In this document: in pieces, positions 1-8,590 of the stretch
Layout: every line of letters begins with the position of its first letter
Numbering within the stretch: the stretch's first letter is position 1
NCBI RefSeq assembly: GCF_001514285.1
Contig: NZ_KQ949024.1
Location: forward strand, 1-50,189
Direction of reading: 5' to 3'
DNA length: 50,189 nt
From: Streptomyces sp. DSM 15324
GTDB lineage: Bacteria > Actinomycetota > Actinomycetes > Streptomycetales > Streptomycetaceae
Translations under genes and position numbers: made by a program
The notes under the pieces: model-generated
Databases searched by the model: none
What the model saw: the letters and a program-made list of their open reading frames with translations, nothing else
What the model was told of the DNA's origin: nothing

Positions 1-52
1 CGACCCCTCCACCGCCGCCCTCGTGGCCGCGTACCGCGAACTCAGGAAGTAG
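1..52 (+). CDS. pgi: Glucose-6-phosphate isomerase, C-terminal end (partial)
   Basis: Only the last 16 codons are present, ending in TAG at 50-52. The visible tail, DPSTAALVAAYRELRK, resembles the usual end of phosphoglucose isomerase, where an S/D-S-T motif is followed by a short helix with an R/K-Y-R/K pattern. The next gene, 9 bp downstream, is 6-phosphogluconate dehydrogenase, and pgi-gnd neighbours are common in actinomycete pentose-phosphate clusters. The identity is an inference from a very short tail plus context; another enzyme of the same cluster cannot be excluded. Confidence 0.5.
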   Translation, partial: DPSTAALVAAYRELRK

Positions 53-61
53 TGAACTGAC

Positions 62-943
62 ATGCAGCTCGGTCTCATCGGTCTCGGCAAGATGGGCGGC
101 AACATGCGTGAGCGGATCCGCCGCGCGGGCCACACCGTCGTCGGATACGACCGCAACCCCGAACTCTCCGACGTCGAGGACCTCGCCGAACTCGTCGAGC
201 AGCTCGAAGCGCCGCGCATCGTCTGGGTGATGGTCCCGGCCGGCGCCCCCACCCAGTCCGTCGTCGACGAGCTGGGCGACCTGCTCCAGGCGGGCGACGT
301 CGTCGTGGACGGCGGCAACTCCCGCTGGACGGACGACGAGAAGCACGCGAGTGAACTCGGCGCCAAGGGCATCGGGTTCGTCGACGCCGGGGTCTCCGGC
401 GGTGTCTGGGGGCTGCAGAACGGCTACGCCCTCATGGTCGGCGGCGACAAGGAGTACGTCGACCGGCTCCAGCCGATCTTCGACGCGCTCAAGCCCGAGG
501 GCCCGTACGGCTATGTCCACGCGGGCAAGGTCGGCGCCGGGCACTTCTCGAAGATGGTCCACAACGGCATCGAGTACGCCATGATGCAGGCCTACGCCGA
601 GGGCTGGGAGCTGCTGGAGAAGGTCGATTCCGTCACGGACGTGCGGGAGGTCTTCCGCTCCTGGCAGGAGGGCACCGTCATCCGGTCCTGGCTGCTCGAC
701 CTCGCGGTCAACGCCCTCGACGAGGACGAGCACCTCGACAAGCTGCGCGGCTGGGCCCAGGACTCCGGCGAGGGACGGTGGACGGTCGAGGCCGCCATCG
801 ACCACGCGGTGCCGCTGCCCGCCATCACCGCCTCCCTCTTCGCGCGGTTCACGTCCCGCCAGGACGACTCCCCGCAGATGAAGATGATCGCGGCGCTGCG
901 CAACCAGTTCGGCGGCCACGCCGTCGAGTCGGCGAAGGAGTAG
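62..943 (+). CDS. gnd: 6-phosphogluconate dehydrogenase, decarboxylating (short type)
   Basis: This cytosolic enzyme oxidises and decarboxylates 6-phosphogluconate to ribulose 5-phosphate, giving NAD(P)H. The 293-residue protein begins with a Rossmann nucleotide-binding loop (GLIGLGKMGGNM). It carries VDGGNS near residue 84, the substrate loop DAGVSGGVWGLQNG, and GAGHFSKMVHNGIEY with the catalytic lysine. The length fits the short GndA/YqeC-like class of about 300 residues rather than the 470-residue enterobacterial form. It starts with ATG just after the preceding stop and is followed 6 bp later by a phosphatase gene, so the three genes probably form one operon. Confidence 0.93.
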   Translation: MQLGLIGLGKMGGNMRERIRRAGHTVVGYDRNPELSDVEDLAELVEQLEAPRIVWVMVPAGAPTQSVVDELGDLLQAGDVVVDGGNSRWTDDEKHASELGAKGIGFVDAGVSGGVWGLQNGYALMVGGDKEYVDRLQPIFDALKPEGPYGYVHAGKVGAGHFSKMVHNGIEYAMMQAYAEGWELLEKVDSVTDVREVFRSWQEGTVIRSWLLDLAVNALDEDEHLDKLRGWAQDSGEGRWTVEAAIDHAVPLPAITASLFARFTSRQDDSPQMKMIAALRNQFGGHAVESAKE

Positions 944-949
944 CCGGCC

Positions 950-1543
950 GTGGGGGATCTGCTGCTGGTCCGTCACGGCGAGACGGAGTGGAGCAGGTCG
1001 GGGCAGCACACCAGCTGGACCGACCTGCCGCTCACCGAGAACGGCGAACTCCAGGCGAAGTCGCTCGCCCCGTTCTTCTCCCGCCGGACCTTCTGCCTGG
1101 CCCTGACCAGCCCGCTCGGCCGCGCGACGCGCACCGCCGAACTCGCCGGCATCGGCGGGGCGGTCGCCGCACCCGACCTGCACGAGTGGGACTACGGCGG
1201 GTACGAGGGCATCACCACCGTCGAGATCCACCGCGACCGGCCCACCTGGGACCTGTGGACCGACGGGGTGCCGCCCGGCACCGACGGTCACCCCGGTGAG
1301 TCGCCGCAGGACATCGGGCGGCGTGCCGACCGGGTGCTGTCCCGGGTCGACGCGGCGCTCGCCGACTGCGGCGGGGACGCGGTGCTCGTCGCCCACGGCC
1401 ATTTCCTCCGGGTCCTGACGGCCCGTCGGCTGGGACTGCCGCCCGGGCAGGGCCGGTTGTTCCAGCTGGCGACGGGAACGTACAGCAGGCTGTCCACGGA
1501 GCACGGGTGGCCCGTGATCGCGGAGTGGAACGTCAGGCCGTAA
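950..1543 (+). CDS. Histidine phosphatase family protein (phosphoglycerate mutase-like)
   Basis: This 197-residue protein belongs to the histidine phosphatase superfamily. The RHG motif with the phospho-accepting histidine is at the N-terminus (LLLVRHGETEW), followed by LTENG. The second catalytic histidine lies near residue 148 in VLVAHGHFLRVL. The GTG start at 950 lies 6 bp after the gnd stop, so the gene probably belongs to the sugar-phosphate operon. Members hydrolyse varied phosphoesters. The genetic context favours a sugar phosphate, but the substrate cannot be read from sequence. Confidence 0.88.
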   Translation: MGDLLLVRHGETEWSRSGQHTSWTDLPLTENGELQAKSLAPFFSRRTFCLALTSPLGRATRTAELAGIGGAVAAPDLHEWDYGGYEGITTVEIHRDRPTWDLWTDGVPPGTDGHPGESPQDIGRRADRVLSRVDAALADCGGDAVLVAHGHFLRVLTARRLGLPPGQGRLFQLATGTYSRLSTEHGWPVIAEWNVRP

Positions 1544-1547
1544 CCGG

Positions 1548-1585
1548 TTGACACCGTTCAAAGGGCCCGCCAGAGTCGCGGCTGA
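1548..1585 (+). promoter_or_regulatory. Candidate leaderless promoter of the beta-helix/membrane gene
   Basis: A perfect -35 TTGACA at 1548-1553 is followed after 17 bp by CAGAGT at 1571-1576, one mismatch from a TAGAGT-type -10. Transcription would start about 8 bp later, at the ATG at 1585. No Shine-Dalgarno sequence precedes that ATG, which fits a leaderless transcript, common in actinobacteria. Prediction from sequence only. Confidence 0.5.
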
Positions 1586-3027
1586 TGGAGATCGACGATC
1601 CGACACCGGCCGAACAGCGTGTCTGGCGGGCCTTCGCCACCGGCACGGAGGTGGACTTTCGCGACGGATCCGACGACTGGGGACCCGAACGGACCGTACG
1701 GGCCACGGTGTTGCGGGCCCTGCTCCTCAACGGCCCCCGGGAACAGGGGGAGACGGCGGCCCTCAAGGTACGGGGCGCCCGTGTCACCGGTGCGTTGGAG
1801 CTGCGGTACGCGAGCGTCGACAGCGTCGTCCATCTGACCCACTGCCGCTTCGACGAGGCGCCCGACCTCATCGGCGCCCATCTGCGCTACGTCAGCATGC
1901 GCGACTCGGACATGCCCGGGCTGTCGGTGACCCGGGCCCGGATCGACGGCAGTCTCCGGCTGACCCGCTGCCGTTTCGGCGGGCCGGTGCGCCTGGACGG
2001 GGCGCAGATCGCCGGTGCGCTGTTCCTGGAGGAGGCCGAGGCCGGCGACGCGGACACCGACCGGCCGGCCCTCCATCTGCACCGGATCGTCGTCGAGGAC
2101 GACCTGTGCGCCCGCGGTCTGCGCGCCCGGGGCCTGATCCGGCTCGACGGGGCCGTCGTCGCCGGGTCGCTCGACCTTCAGGACGCCGAACTCATCAACC
2201 CGGACGCCCATGTCCTTCAGGCCGACGCACTGGAGTTGGGCGCCAACCTGCTCGGCCGGCGGCTGAGCACGCGGGGCCGGATCGACCTGCGCGGGGCCCG
2301 GATACCGGGCCGGGTGGACCTGTTGCATGCCCGGCTGTCCAACCCCGGCGGCACCGCCCTGCGGGCCAGCAGCTGTGTGATCGGCGAGCTGTGGCTGCGC
2401 CGGGGCCCGCGGGTGGAGGGCCTGCTGAATCTGCGGCGGGCCGAGATCACGCAGCTCAGCCTGGAACCGGAGATGCTCCCCGACCAGGTGCGGCTGCTCG
2501 ACCTCACGTACACCTTCCTCACCCCGCACGTGCCCGCCGAGGACCGGCTGCCCATGCTGGAGCGGGACGGCCAGGGCTTCGACCCGCACGCATACGAACA
2601 ACTGACGGCCGCATACAGGAGGACCGGCGACGACCACGCCGCCCGGGTCGTGCAGCTCGCCAAGCAGCGCCGCCGGCGGTCCACGCTCCCCTGGCACGGG
2701 CGGCTGTGGGGCCACCTCCAGGACGCGGCCGTTGGCTACGGGTTCCGTCCGCTGCGCGCCGCCGTCTGGCTGCTGTCCCTGCTCGCAGCCGGTTCGATCG
2801 TGTACGCGGGGCACCCTCCGCCGCCGCTCAAGGCGGACGAGGCGCCCGAGTTCGACCCCGTCTTCTACACCCTGGACCTGCTGCTGCCGGTGATCTCGTT
2901 CGGGCAGGAGGGCGCGTTCGCGCCGAGCGGCTGGTACCGGACGCTGTCGTACGTCCTCGTCGTCACGGGCTGGATCCTGGCGACGACGGTCGTCGCGGGC
3001 GTGACCCGGACGGTCAGCCGCCAGTGA
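1585..3027 (+). CDS. Pentapeptide-like beta-helix protein with C-terminal membrane segments ('membrane-associated oxidoreductase')
   Basis: The 480-residue protein has a long region (about residues 55-310) of imperfect short repeats of the type LRGARI.G.LDL and LDGAQIAGALFL. This pattern suggests a right-handed beta-helix related to pentapeptide or bactofilin-like folds. Near residues 385-480 there are two hydrophobic segments (LRAAVWLLSLLAAGSIVY and LSYVLVVTGWILATTVVAG) separated by a Pro-rich extracytoplasmic loop. Streptomyces homologues are often labelled membrane-associated oxidoreductase, but I see no cofactor motif that supports an oxidoreductase activity. The start is set by the promoter immediately upstream. 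Function unknown. Confidence 0.8.
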   Translation: MEIDDPTPAEQRVWRAFATGTEVDFRDGSDDWGPERTVRATVLRALLLNGPREQGETAALKVRGARVTGALELRYASVDSVVHLTHCRFDEAPDLIGAHLRYVSMRDSDMPGLSVTRARIDGSLRLTRCRFGGPVRLDGAQIAGALFLEEAEAGDADTDRPALHLHRIVVEDDLCARGLRARGLIRLDGAVVAGSLDLQDAELINPDAHVLQADALELGANLLGRRLSTRGRIDLRGARIPGRVDLLHARLSNPGGTALRASSCVIGELWLRRGPRVEGLLNLRRAEITQLSLEPEMLPDQVRLLDLTYTFLTPHVPAEDRLPMLERDGQGFDPHAYEQLTAAYRRTGDDHAARVVQLAKQRRRRSTLPWHGRLWGHLQDAAVGYGFRPLRAAVWLLSLLAAGSIVYAGHPPPPLKADEAPEFDPVFYTLDLLLPVISFGQEGAFAPSGWYRTLSYVLVVTGWILATTVVAGVTRTVSRQ

Positions 3028-3121
3028 GCCGTCCGCCGCGCGGCGGACGGGCAACGGGTCGGCGGCCGGGAGGCAGGCCGGCTTGTGACAGGTCAGCGGC
3101 GGCGGGTCAGCGGGCGGCCGG

Positions 3122-4939
3122 TCAGCGGGCGGTGTGCTGTGCGGCGAGCCGCACCGGCGCGTTAACGGCGCCGTAGCCCCGGTAGCCGCCGTCGCGCTGG
3201 ACGAGTTCGAAGAAGACGCGGCCCACGGTGCGGGTGTAGCAGTGCCGGAAGGTACCGTGCGCGTCCCGGTCGTAGAGGATGCCGAGGTCCCGGTAGGTCT
3301 CCAGCTCTCCGTCGGCGAACTCGAAGCGGGCGGCGAGGTCGTCGTAGTAGTTCGCGGGGATCGGCAGCAGACGTCCGCCGGCCGCGGTGAAGCGGCGGGC
3401 GGCGGCGACCACGTCGTCGGTGGCCAGCGCGATGTGGCGGGCGTGCGCGGTGTCGTCGCCGGGGGCGGCACCGACGGTGAGCGGGAAGCGTACGGTGCCG
3501 TCGCCGCTGGTCACGGCCCGGCTGCGGAGCAGCCCGTAGGGGTCGGCGACGTCGACGCTCTCCTGCGCGTCGAGGCCGAGGACGCCGCGGTGGAAGAGGA
3601 CGGCCTCGTCGAACTGGTGCCAGGGCTGGGTGAGCGCCACATGGTCGACGCGCAGGGCGCCGGGGGGTGCAGGGGTGTGCGGGTCGTCCTCGAAGTCGGC
3701 GCGCCAGTCGGGCAGGCCGGGGCGGTGTGTGGCGCACAGGAAGAGTTCGGTGCCGTCGGGGGCGGCGACGGCGTCGAGCGGGGCGTCGTCGGCGGCGCGG
3801 CGGCGGGGCAGGACGGGGGCGAGGAGGGCCTCGGCGCGGCGGGCGGCGGCGGCCGGGTCCGGGGACTCCAGGCCGATCGCGGCGAGGGTGGTGCCGTCGA
3901 CGGGGGTCCCCCCGGGCGAGCGGAGCCGGGCATGGGGCAGGGCGGTCGGTCCGGTGTTGACGAGGATCCGGGCGTCGCCCTGCTCCCACAGGTCGACGGG
4001 CTTGCGCCGGTGGCGGGCGGTGCGGGCGAAGCCGAGGCGGCCGAGGAGCGCGCCGACGGGTTCCGCGTCGGGGGTGACCAGCTCGGTGAAGGCGATCCCG
4101 GTCGGGGTGGCCGGGGCGGGGAGGGCGGCGACGCCGACCTCCTCCTGGAGCAGCAGCAGGGAGCGGCGGGCGTCGACGGCGGTGGGGCCGGCCGCGGCCT
4201 GGCGGAGGACGTCGTTGAAGACTTCGAGCGAGAGCGGGCCGTCGTATCCCGTATGCAGTACACGGCGTACGAGATCCACCACGTCGAATCCACCCTGCCC
4301 CGGGAAGCAGCGGTGGTGGCGGCTCCACTGGAGCACGTCCATGCCGAGCAGCGGGGCGTCGGCCAGCTGTAGGAAGAAGATCTTCTCGCCGGGGATGTCC
4401 TCGATGCCCTTGGGGTCGGAGCCGCGGGACAGGATGTGGAAGCTGTCCAGACAGGTGCCGAGGGCGGGATGGCCGGCGGTGTCGACGATGTGCCAGGCGT
4501 GGTCGTACGTGCTGACGTGCCGTCCCCAGGCGAGCGCCTCGTAGGCGACCCGGACGCCGAAGTCCTGGGCGAGGTCGGCGAGCCGGGCGAGCTGCTCGGC
4601 GGCGAGGGCGTCGTCGTCCTCGGCGAGCGGGGAGACGCTGGAGCAGACCAGGACGGTGTCCGCGCCGAGCCGGCCCATCAGCTCGAACTTGTGGCGGGCG
4701 CGGCGCAGATTGCGGGCGAACTCGGCCTCGGGGACGGCCTCGACGTCGCGCATCGGCTGGTACAGGTCGATGCTCAGCCCGAGGTCCGCACAGCGGGCGC
4801 GCACGTCCTCGGGGGTGAGGGGGCTCGCGAGCAGGTCGTTCTCGAAGATCTCGACGCCGTCGAAGCCGGCGCGGGCGGCGGCCGCCAGCTTCTCGGTGAG
4901 GGATCCGCTCAGGGAGACGGTGGCGATGGACGTACGCAC
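3122..4939 (-). CDS. quiC: Two-domain 3-dehydroshikimate dehydratase (QuiC type)
   Basis: The predicted role is dehydration of 3-dehydroshikimate to protocatechuate. Residues 1 to about 265 form a sugar-phosphate isomerase/epimerase TIM barrel with likely metal ligands (YEALAWG, CLDSFHILSRG, QLADAPLLG, SLEVFND). The rest is a vicinal-oxygen-chelate domain resembling 4-hydroxyphenylpyruvate dioxygenase (VDHVALTQPWHQFDE, ARHIALATDDV, GRVFFELVQRDGGYRGYG). At 605 residues the length matches bacterial QuiC1-type fusions. The gene lies downstream of an AroE/QuiB-type dehydrogenase on the same strand, separated by a repeat-rich 139-bp gap. This context supports catabolism of quinate and shikimate rather than aromatic amino acid synthesis. 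Confidence 0.88.
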   Translation of the reverse strand: MRTSIATVSLSGSLTEKLAAAARAGFDGVEIFENDLLASPLTPEDVRARCADLGLSIDLYQPMRDVEAVPEAEFARNLRRARHKFELMGRLGADTVLVCSSVSPLAEDDDALAAEQLARLADLAQDFGVRVAYEALAWGRHVSTYDHAWHIVDTAGHPALGTCLDSFHILSRGSDPKGIEDIPGEKIFFLQLADAPLLGMDVLQWSRHHRCFPGQGGFDVVDLVRRVLHTGYDGPLSLEVFNDVLRQAAAGPTAVDARRSLLLLQEEVGVAALPAPATPTGIAFTELVTPDAEPVGALLGRLGFARTARHRRKPVDLWEQGDARILVNTGPTALPHARLRSPGGTPVDGTTLAAIGLESPDPAAAARRAEALLAPVLPRRRAADDAPLDAVAAPDGTELFLCATHRPGLPDWRADFEDDPHTPAPPGALRVDHVALTQPWHQFDEAVLFHRGVLGLDAQESVDVADPYGLLRSRAVTSGDGTVRFPLTVGAAPGDDTAHARHIALATDDVVAAARRFTAAGGRLLPIPANYYDDLAARFEFADGELETYRDLGILYDRDAHGTFRHCYTRTVGRVFFELVQRDGGYRGYGAVNAPVRLAAQHTAR

Positions 4940-5006
4940 CTGGGCACCTCGTGGTTCGTTCTGGTCGTTTCGTGGGGGGCAGCGGCGGGACTGCCGGGAG
5001 ACAGAG

Positions 5007-5060
5007 GGCAGGGAGGCAGGGGGCAGGGCGGCAGGGGCAGGGCGGCAGGGGGCAGGGAGG
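5007..5060. repeat. GGCAGGG tandem degenerate repeat between quiC and aroE/quiB
   Basis: The spacer holds about seven imperfect copies of a GGCAGGG-like heptamer, with GGAGGCA and GGGGCA variants. It lies between two genes of one apparent operon, so it would be transcribed as a purine-rich leader to quiC. It may be slippage-generated. No hairpin or gene is seen in it. Confidence 0.6.
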
Positions 5061-5078
5061 CCGTGGCTACTGCCGTGG

Positions 5079-5969
5079 CTACTTGGGGGCGGGGACGGCG
5101 CCGGCCAGTTCGGCGATGTCGGCGAGCATGCGGGCGCTGTCGGGTTCCCGCCCGGTGAACAGGCGGAACGCGTCCGCCGCCTGGAAGACGGCCATGCCGC
5201 CGCCGTCGAGGGTGGCGCAGCCGAGGGCGCGGGCGGTGTGCAGCAGTTCGGTCTCCAGGGGACGGTAGACGACCTCGGCGACCCACAGCTCCGGCCGCAG
5301 CAGCGCGGCGGGGAAGGGCAGGCCGGGGTGGGCGGCCATGCCGGTGGGGGTGGCGTGGACGACGCCGTCGGCGTGCGCGAGCAGTCCGGGCAGCCGGTCG
5401 AGTCCCGACGCGGCGGCCCGGCCCTCGCCGAAGTGACGGTTCAGGGCGTCGGCGAGCCGCTCGGCCCGCTCGGGCAGCGCGTCCGCCACGGTGACCCGGC
5501 CGGCGCCGAGGGTGAGCGTGGCGTGCGCGACGGCCGCGCCCGCGCCGCCCGCGCCCAGCTGCACGACCCGCTCCAGCGGGACGTCCGGCAGTCCGCGCGC
5601 GAATGACGCGGCGAAGCCGGTGACGTCGGTGTTGTGGCCCACGGCCCGGCCGCCGTCCTCGAAGACGACCGTGTTGACCGCGCCGAGCGCCTCGGCCTGC
5701 GGGGACAGCGCGTCGAGGTGCTCGATGACCAGCTGCTTGCACGGGTGGGTGATGTTCAGCCCGTCGAAGCCAAGGTCACGGGCGGCCCGCACCAGGTCGC
5801 CGACCGCCTGCGGCGCGGCGCCGAGGACGTCGAGGTCGATCAGCCGGTAGAGATAGCGCAGCCCCTGCCGGTCGGCCTCCCGTTCGTGCAGTGCCGGGCT
5901 GAGCGAGGGGCCGATCCCGGAACCGATCAGACCCACGAGATACGAGTCCTTGGTCACGTCCTTGGTCAC
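5079..5969 (-). CDS. aroE: Quinate/shikimate dehydrogenase (AroE family)
   Basis: This NAD(P)-dependent enzyme interconverts 3-dehydroshikimate and shikimate, or 3-dehydroquinate and quinate. The 296-residue protein shows the substrate serines in GPSLSPALHE (about residues 19-28), catalytic Lys in NITHPCKQ and catalytic Asp in GHNTDVTGF. The Rossmann loop is QLGAGGAGAAVAHA. The opening SYLVGLIGSGIGPSLSP and the phrase QGLRYLYRLID resemble corynebacterial catabolic shikimate/quinate dehydrogenases more than housekeeping AroE. It is first in the operon with quiC and divergent from a TetR gene, with an operator between them, so induction by pathway substrates is likely. Confidence 0.88.
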   Translation of the reverse strand: MTKDVTKDSYLVGLIGSGIGPSLSPALHEREADRQGLRYLYRLIDLDVLGAAPQAVGDLVRAARDLGFDGLNITHPCKQLVIEHLDALSPQAEALGAVNTVVFEDGGRAVGHNTDVTGFAASFARGLPDVPLERVVQLGAGGAGAAVAHATLTLGAGRVTVADALPERAERLADALNRHFGEGRAAASGLDRLPGLLAHADGVVHATPTGMAAHPGLPFPAALLRPELWVAEVVYRPLETELLHTARALGCATLDGGGMAVFQAADAFRLFTGREPDSARMLADIAELAGAVPAPK

Positions 5970-5991
5970 GGAGGACCTCCTGAGCGGCTGG

Positions 5992-6016
5992 CTAATGTAC
6001 GAACTGGTGAGTTAGT
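5992..6016. promoter_or_regulatory. TetR operator copy 1 (aroE/quiB - tetR intergenic)
   Basis: This 25-bp site, read on the minus strand, begins ACTAACT and ends ATTAG with a central CCAGT. It matches a second site at 7034-7058 upstream of the transporter at 19 of 25 positions. The outer CTAA/TTAG arms are inverted, as expected for a dimeric TetR protein. It lies between the divergent dehydrogenase and tetR genes and could control both. Its assignment to the adjacent regulator is an inference. Confidence 0.65.
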
Positions 6017-6118
6017 CATAGCACCCTGGCGGGCCCACGGGGAAGCCCCTCTCGCCTCACGGGACGGGAACGGCTCCTAGAATCGCTGCACCGCAGCCAC
6101 GCCGCCCGAAGGAATCCG

Positions 6119-6784
6119 ATGACCAGCGTCGACGAACCGGAACGATCCAACGGGCGCACACGCGATGCCGCCCGGACCCGGGCCGAGATCCTGGACGTGG
6201 CGACCCGGGAGTTCGCCCGCGTCGGCTACGCCGGCGCCCGCGTCGACGACATCGCCGCCCGCACCAGCACCACCAAGCGGATGATCTACTACTACTTCGG
6301 CGGCAAGGAGCAGTTGTTCACCGCCGTCCTGGAGCGCGCGTACGGCGTGATCCGCGAAGCCGAGCAACAGCTGGACGTCGAGCACCTGGACCCGGTGGCG
6401 GCGATCCGGCGCCTGGCCGAGCTGACCTTCGACCACCATGAGCAGCACCCGGACTTCATCCGGCTGGTCAGCATCGAGAACATCCACGAGGCCGAGCACA
6501 TCGCCGCCTCCGAGGAACTCGGCCGGATCGGCTCCCCCGCGCTCGACGTCATCCGCCGCATCCTCGCCGCCGGCCGGGAGTCCGGGCTGTTCACCGCCGA
6601 GGTGGACGCCGTGGACCTGCACGCGATGATCAGCTCGTTCTGCTTCTTCCGGGTGGCCAACCGGCACACCTTCGGGGCACTGTTCGGGCGTGACCTGGTG
6701 GATCCGGCGCAGCGGGAGCACTACCGGGCCATGCTCGGGGACATGGTGATCGCCTATTTGACGGCGGAGCGGGCGGGGGGCTGA
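6119..6784 (+). CDS. TetR/AcrR family regulator of the shikimate module
   Basis: The 221-residue protein has a typical N-terminal TetR helix-turn-helix: TRAEILDVATREFARVGY, then DDIAARTSTTKRMIYYYFGGKEQLF at about residues 20-66. A variable all-helical ligand domain follows. A GAAGGA ribosome-binding site at 6108-6113 precedes the ATG. The gene is divergent from the shikimate dehydrogenase and upstream of the transporter. Both of these neighbours carry the same 25-bp operator, so a repressor released by shikimate, quinate or protocatechuate-type ligands is plausible. The ligand is not readable from sequence. Confidence 0.88.
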   Translation: MTSVDEPERSNGRTRDAARTRAEILDVATREFARVGYAGARVDDIAARTSTTKRMIYYYFGGKEQLFTAVLERAYGVIREAEQQLDVEHLDPVAAIRRLAELTFDHHEQHPDFIRLVSIENIHEAEHIAASEELGRIGSPALDVIRRILAAGRESGLFTAEVDAVDLHAMISSFCFFRVANRHTFGALFGRDLVDPAQREHYRAMLGDMVIAYLTAERAGG

Positions 6785-7033
6785 GGGCGGGGCGCCGACT
6801 GCTGACCGACGGAGGCTCGCCGGTCGCCCGCGGTCGCCCGCGGACGGGCGACGAGCCGCCGGCGGCGGTCGGCGGTCGGCGGTCGGCCGTCTTCGAACGA
6901 CAGTTGGCCGACAGCGGTCGGCGGTAGCCGATAGCCCGCATACGGCAGATCGCATACCGCCGCCCCCCACTCACTTCCACCGAGACCTATTGACAGCGGC
7001 GAAACAACGGCGCAACATCACCACCCAGCCGCT
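6785..7033. repeat. Intergenic short-repeat tract (GGTCGGC and GCATACSG copies)
   Basis: This spacer between tetR and the transporter holds tandem GTCGCCCGCG and GGTCGGC units around 6829-6925. Octamers GCATACGG (6938-6945) and GCATACCG (6952-6959) belong to the family dispersed elsewhere in the window. A TTGACA hexamer near 6990 may be part of the transporter promoter. I see no gene here. Confidence 0.55.
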
Positions 7034-7058
7034 ACTAACTACCCAGTGGGTTAATTAG
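7034..7058. promoter_or_regulatory. TetR operator copy 2 (upstream of MHS transporter)
   Basis: This 25-bp site begins ACTAACT, has the central palindromic core ACCCAGTGGGT and ends AATTAG. It agrees with the site at 5992-6016 at 19 of 25 positions, including the 7-bp left arm and 5-bp right arm. It lies 120 bp before the transporter start codon, where it could block transcription. Confidence 0.65.
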
Positions 7059-7177
7059 CCGGGACGATCGACCCGGCGCAGCCGCCCCGCACCCCAGGGA
7101 TCCGGCCCTTCCCCTTCTCCCCTTCTCCCCTTTTGTCCCACTCCTGCGTACGTTGGAGTCCCCCGAAGGAGCACGCC

Positions 7178-8521
7178 GTGTCCGTCCCCGCCGCAGCACC
7201 CCCCGGCCAGCCGAAGAAAGCCGCCACCGCGGCGTGGATCGGGAGCGCCCTGGAGTACTACGACTTCTTCATCTACGGCAGCGCGGCCGCGCTGATCTTC
7301 CCGAAGGTCTTCTTCGACGAGTCGGACCCGGCCACCGCGACCCTGCTGTCGCTGGCCACGTTCGGCGTCGCCTATGCGGCCCGGCCGGTCGGGGCGCTCT
7401 TCCTCGGGCACTTCGGGGACCGTCTGGGCCGTAAGAAGATCATGGTGTTCACGCTCATCCTGATGGGCGTGTCGACGTTCCTGATCGGCTGTCTGCCCAC
7501 CCGCGCCCAGGTCGGCTCCCTCGCCCCGGTCCTGCTGGTCCTGTGCCGTGTGCTGCAGGGGGTGTCCGCCGCCGGCGAGCAGGCCAGCGCCAACTCGATG
7601 ACACTCGAACACGCGCCGCCGCACCGGCGCGGCTTCTTCACCAGCTTCACCCTGAGCGGTACCCAGGGCGGGCAGCTGCTGGCCACCCTGGTCTTCATCC
7701 CGGTGGCCGCGCTGCCCGAGGACCAGCTGCTGTCGTGGGGCTGGCGGGTGCCGTTCTGGATGAGCATCGCAGTCGCCGTGGTCGGCTATGTGATCCGGCG
7801 GAAGCTGGAGGAGACCCCGGCCTTCGAGGCACAGCAGGCCACCGGCGAGGTCGTGAAGCTGCCGCTGGCGGTGCTGCTGCGTGAACACTGGGCGGATGTG
7901 CTGCGGGTGATCGGGGGCGCGCTGATCGCCTCGGTCAGCACCGTCTTCACGGTGTGGGCGCTGGCGTACGCGACGAGCGACGCGGTGGGCATGGACCGTT
8001 CCTCGATGCTGTGGGTCGGCGCGCTCGCCAACCTGGTCGCGCTGGGTGCCATCCCGGCGTGGGCCACGCTCTCCGACCGCATCGGCCGCCGGCCGGTGTA
8101 CCTGATCGGCGCGGTGGGCAGCGCGGTGGCGATGTTCGGGTACCTGTGGGCGGTCTCCACCGGCTCCTACCCGCTGATCCTGGTTCTCGGCATCGTCGCC
8201 TTCGGCGTGGTCTACAGCGCCGCGAACGGTGTGTGGCCCTCCTTCTACGGCGAGATGTTCTCGACCCGGGTGCGGCTGTCGGGCATGGCGATCGGCACCC
8301 AGATCGGTTTCGCCGGGGCCGGTTTCGCCGTCACCTTCGCGGCGCAGATCGCCGGCCCGAACGGGGACGACTGGTCCTCCGTCGCCCTGTTCACGGCGGC
8401 GCTGTGCGTACCGCCGGTGATCGCGGCGCTGTCGGCCCGGGAGACCGCGAGGATCCCCACCGAGCAGCTCGGCGAGCGGGGCGCCCGCGAGGTCCCCCAG
8501 CCGGAGAGGGTCACCGCCTGA
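7178..8521 (+). CDS. MFS transporter, metabolite:H+ symporter (MHS) family, probable shikimate/quinate uptake
   Basis: The 447-residue membrane protein has about 12 hydrophobic segments. It shows the MHS-family opening AAWIGSALEYYDFFIYGSAA, the loop-2 motif GHFGDRLGRKK and its second-half counterpart LSDRIGRRPVYL. Related proteins import shikimate, alpha-ketoglutarate or proline/betaine with protons. The GTG at 7178 is preferred because GAAGGAG at 7165-7171 has proper spacing; an in-frame upstream ATG at 7133 lacks such a site. The shared operator and neighbouring shikimate genes point to import of shikimate or quinate. Confidence 0.87.
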   Translation: MSVPAAAPPGQPKKAATAAWIGSALEYYDFFIYGSAAALIFPKVFFDESDPATATLLSLATFGVAYAARPVGALFLGHFGDRLGRKKIMVFTLILMGVSTFLIGCLPTRAQVGSLAPVLLVLCRVLQGVSAAGEQASANSMTLEHAPPHRRGFFTSFTLSGTQGGQLLATLVFIPVAALPEDQLLSWGWRVPFWMSIAVAVVGYVIRRKLEETPAFEAQQATGEVVKLPLAVLLREHWADVLRVIGGALIASVSTVFTVWALAYATSDAVGMDRSSMLWVGALANLVALGAIPAWATLSDRIGRRPVYLIGAVGSAVAMFGYLWAVSTGSYPLILVLGIVAFGVVYSAANGVWPSFYGEMFSTRVRLSGMAIGTQIGFAGAGFAVTFAAQIAGPNGDDWSSVALFTAALCVPPVIAALSARETARIPTEQLGERGAREVPQPERVTA

Positions 8522-8554
8522 CCGCCTGACCTCACCCCCCGTCCCCCGGACCCC

Positions 8555-8590
8555 CGAGCCCCCGGACGCCGCCACGGCGCCGGGGGCTCG
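8555..8590. terminator. Bidirectional terminator-like hairpin
   Basis: An 11-bp perfect inverted repeat, CGAGCCCCCGG at 8555-8565 and CCGGGGGCTCG at 8580-8590, encloses a 14-nt loop that can pair internally. It lies between convergent genes, so it can serve both. There is no U-tract, which is usual for Streptomyces. Confidence 0.75.

Noticed and set aside
7133..7177. Earlier ATG start for the MHS transporter
   Set aside because: No ribosome-binding site is seen, and the added residues are unlike the family. The GTG at 7178 has GAAGGAG.
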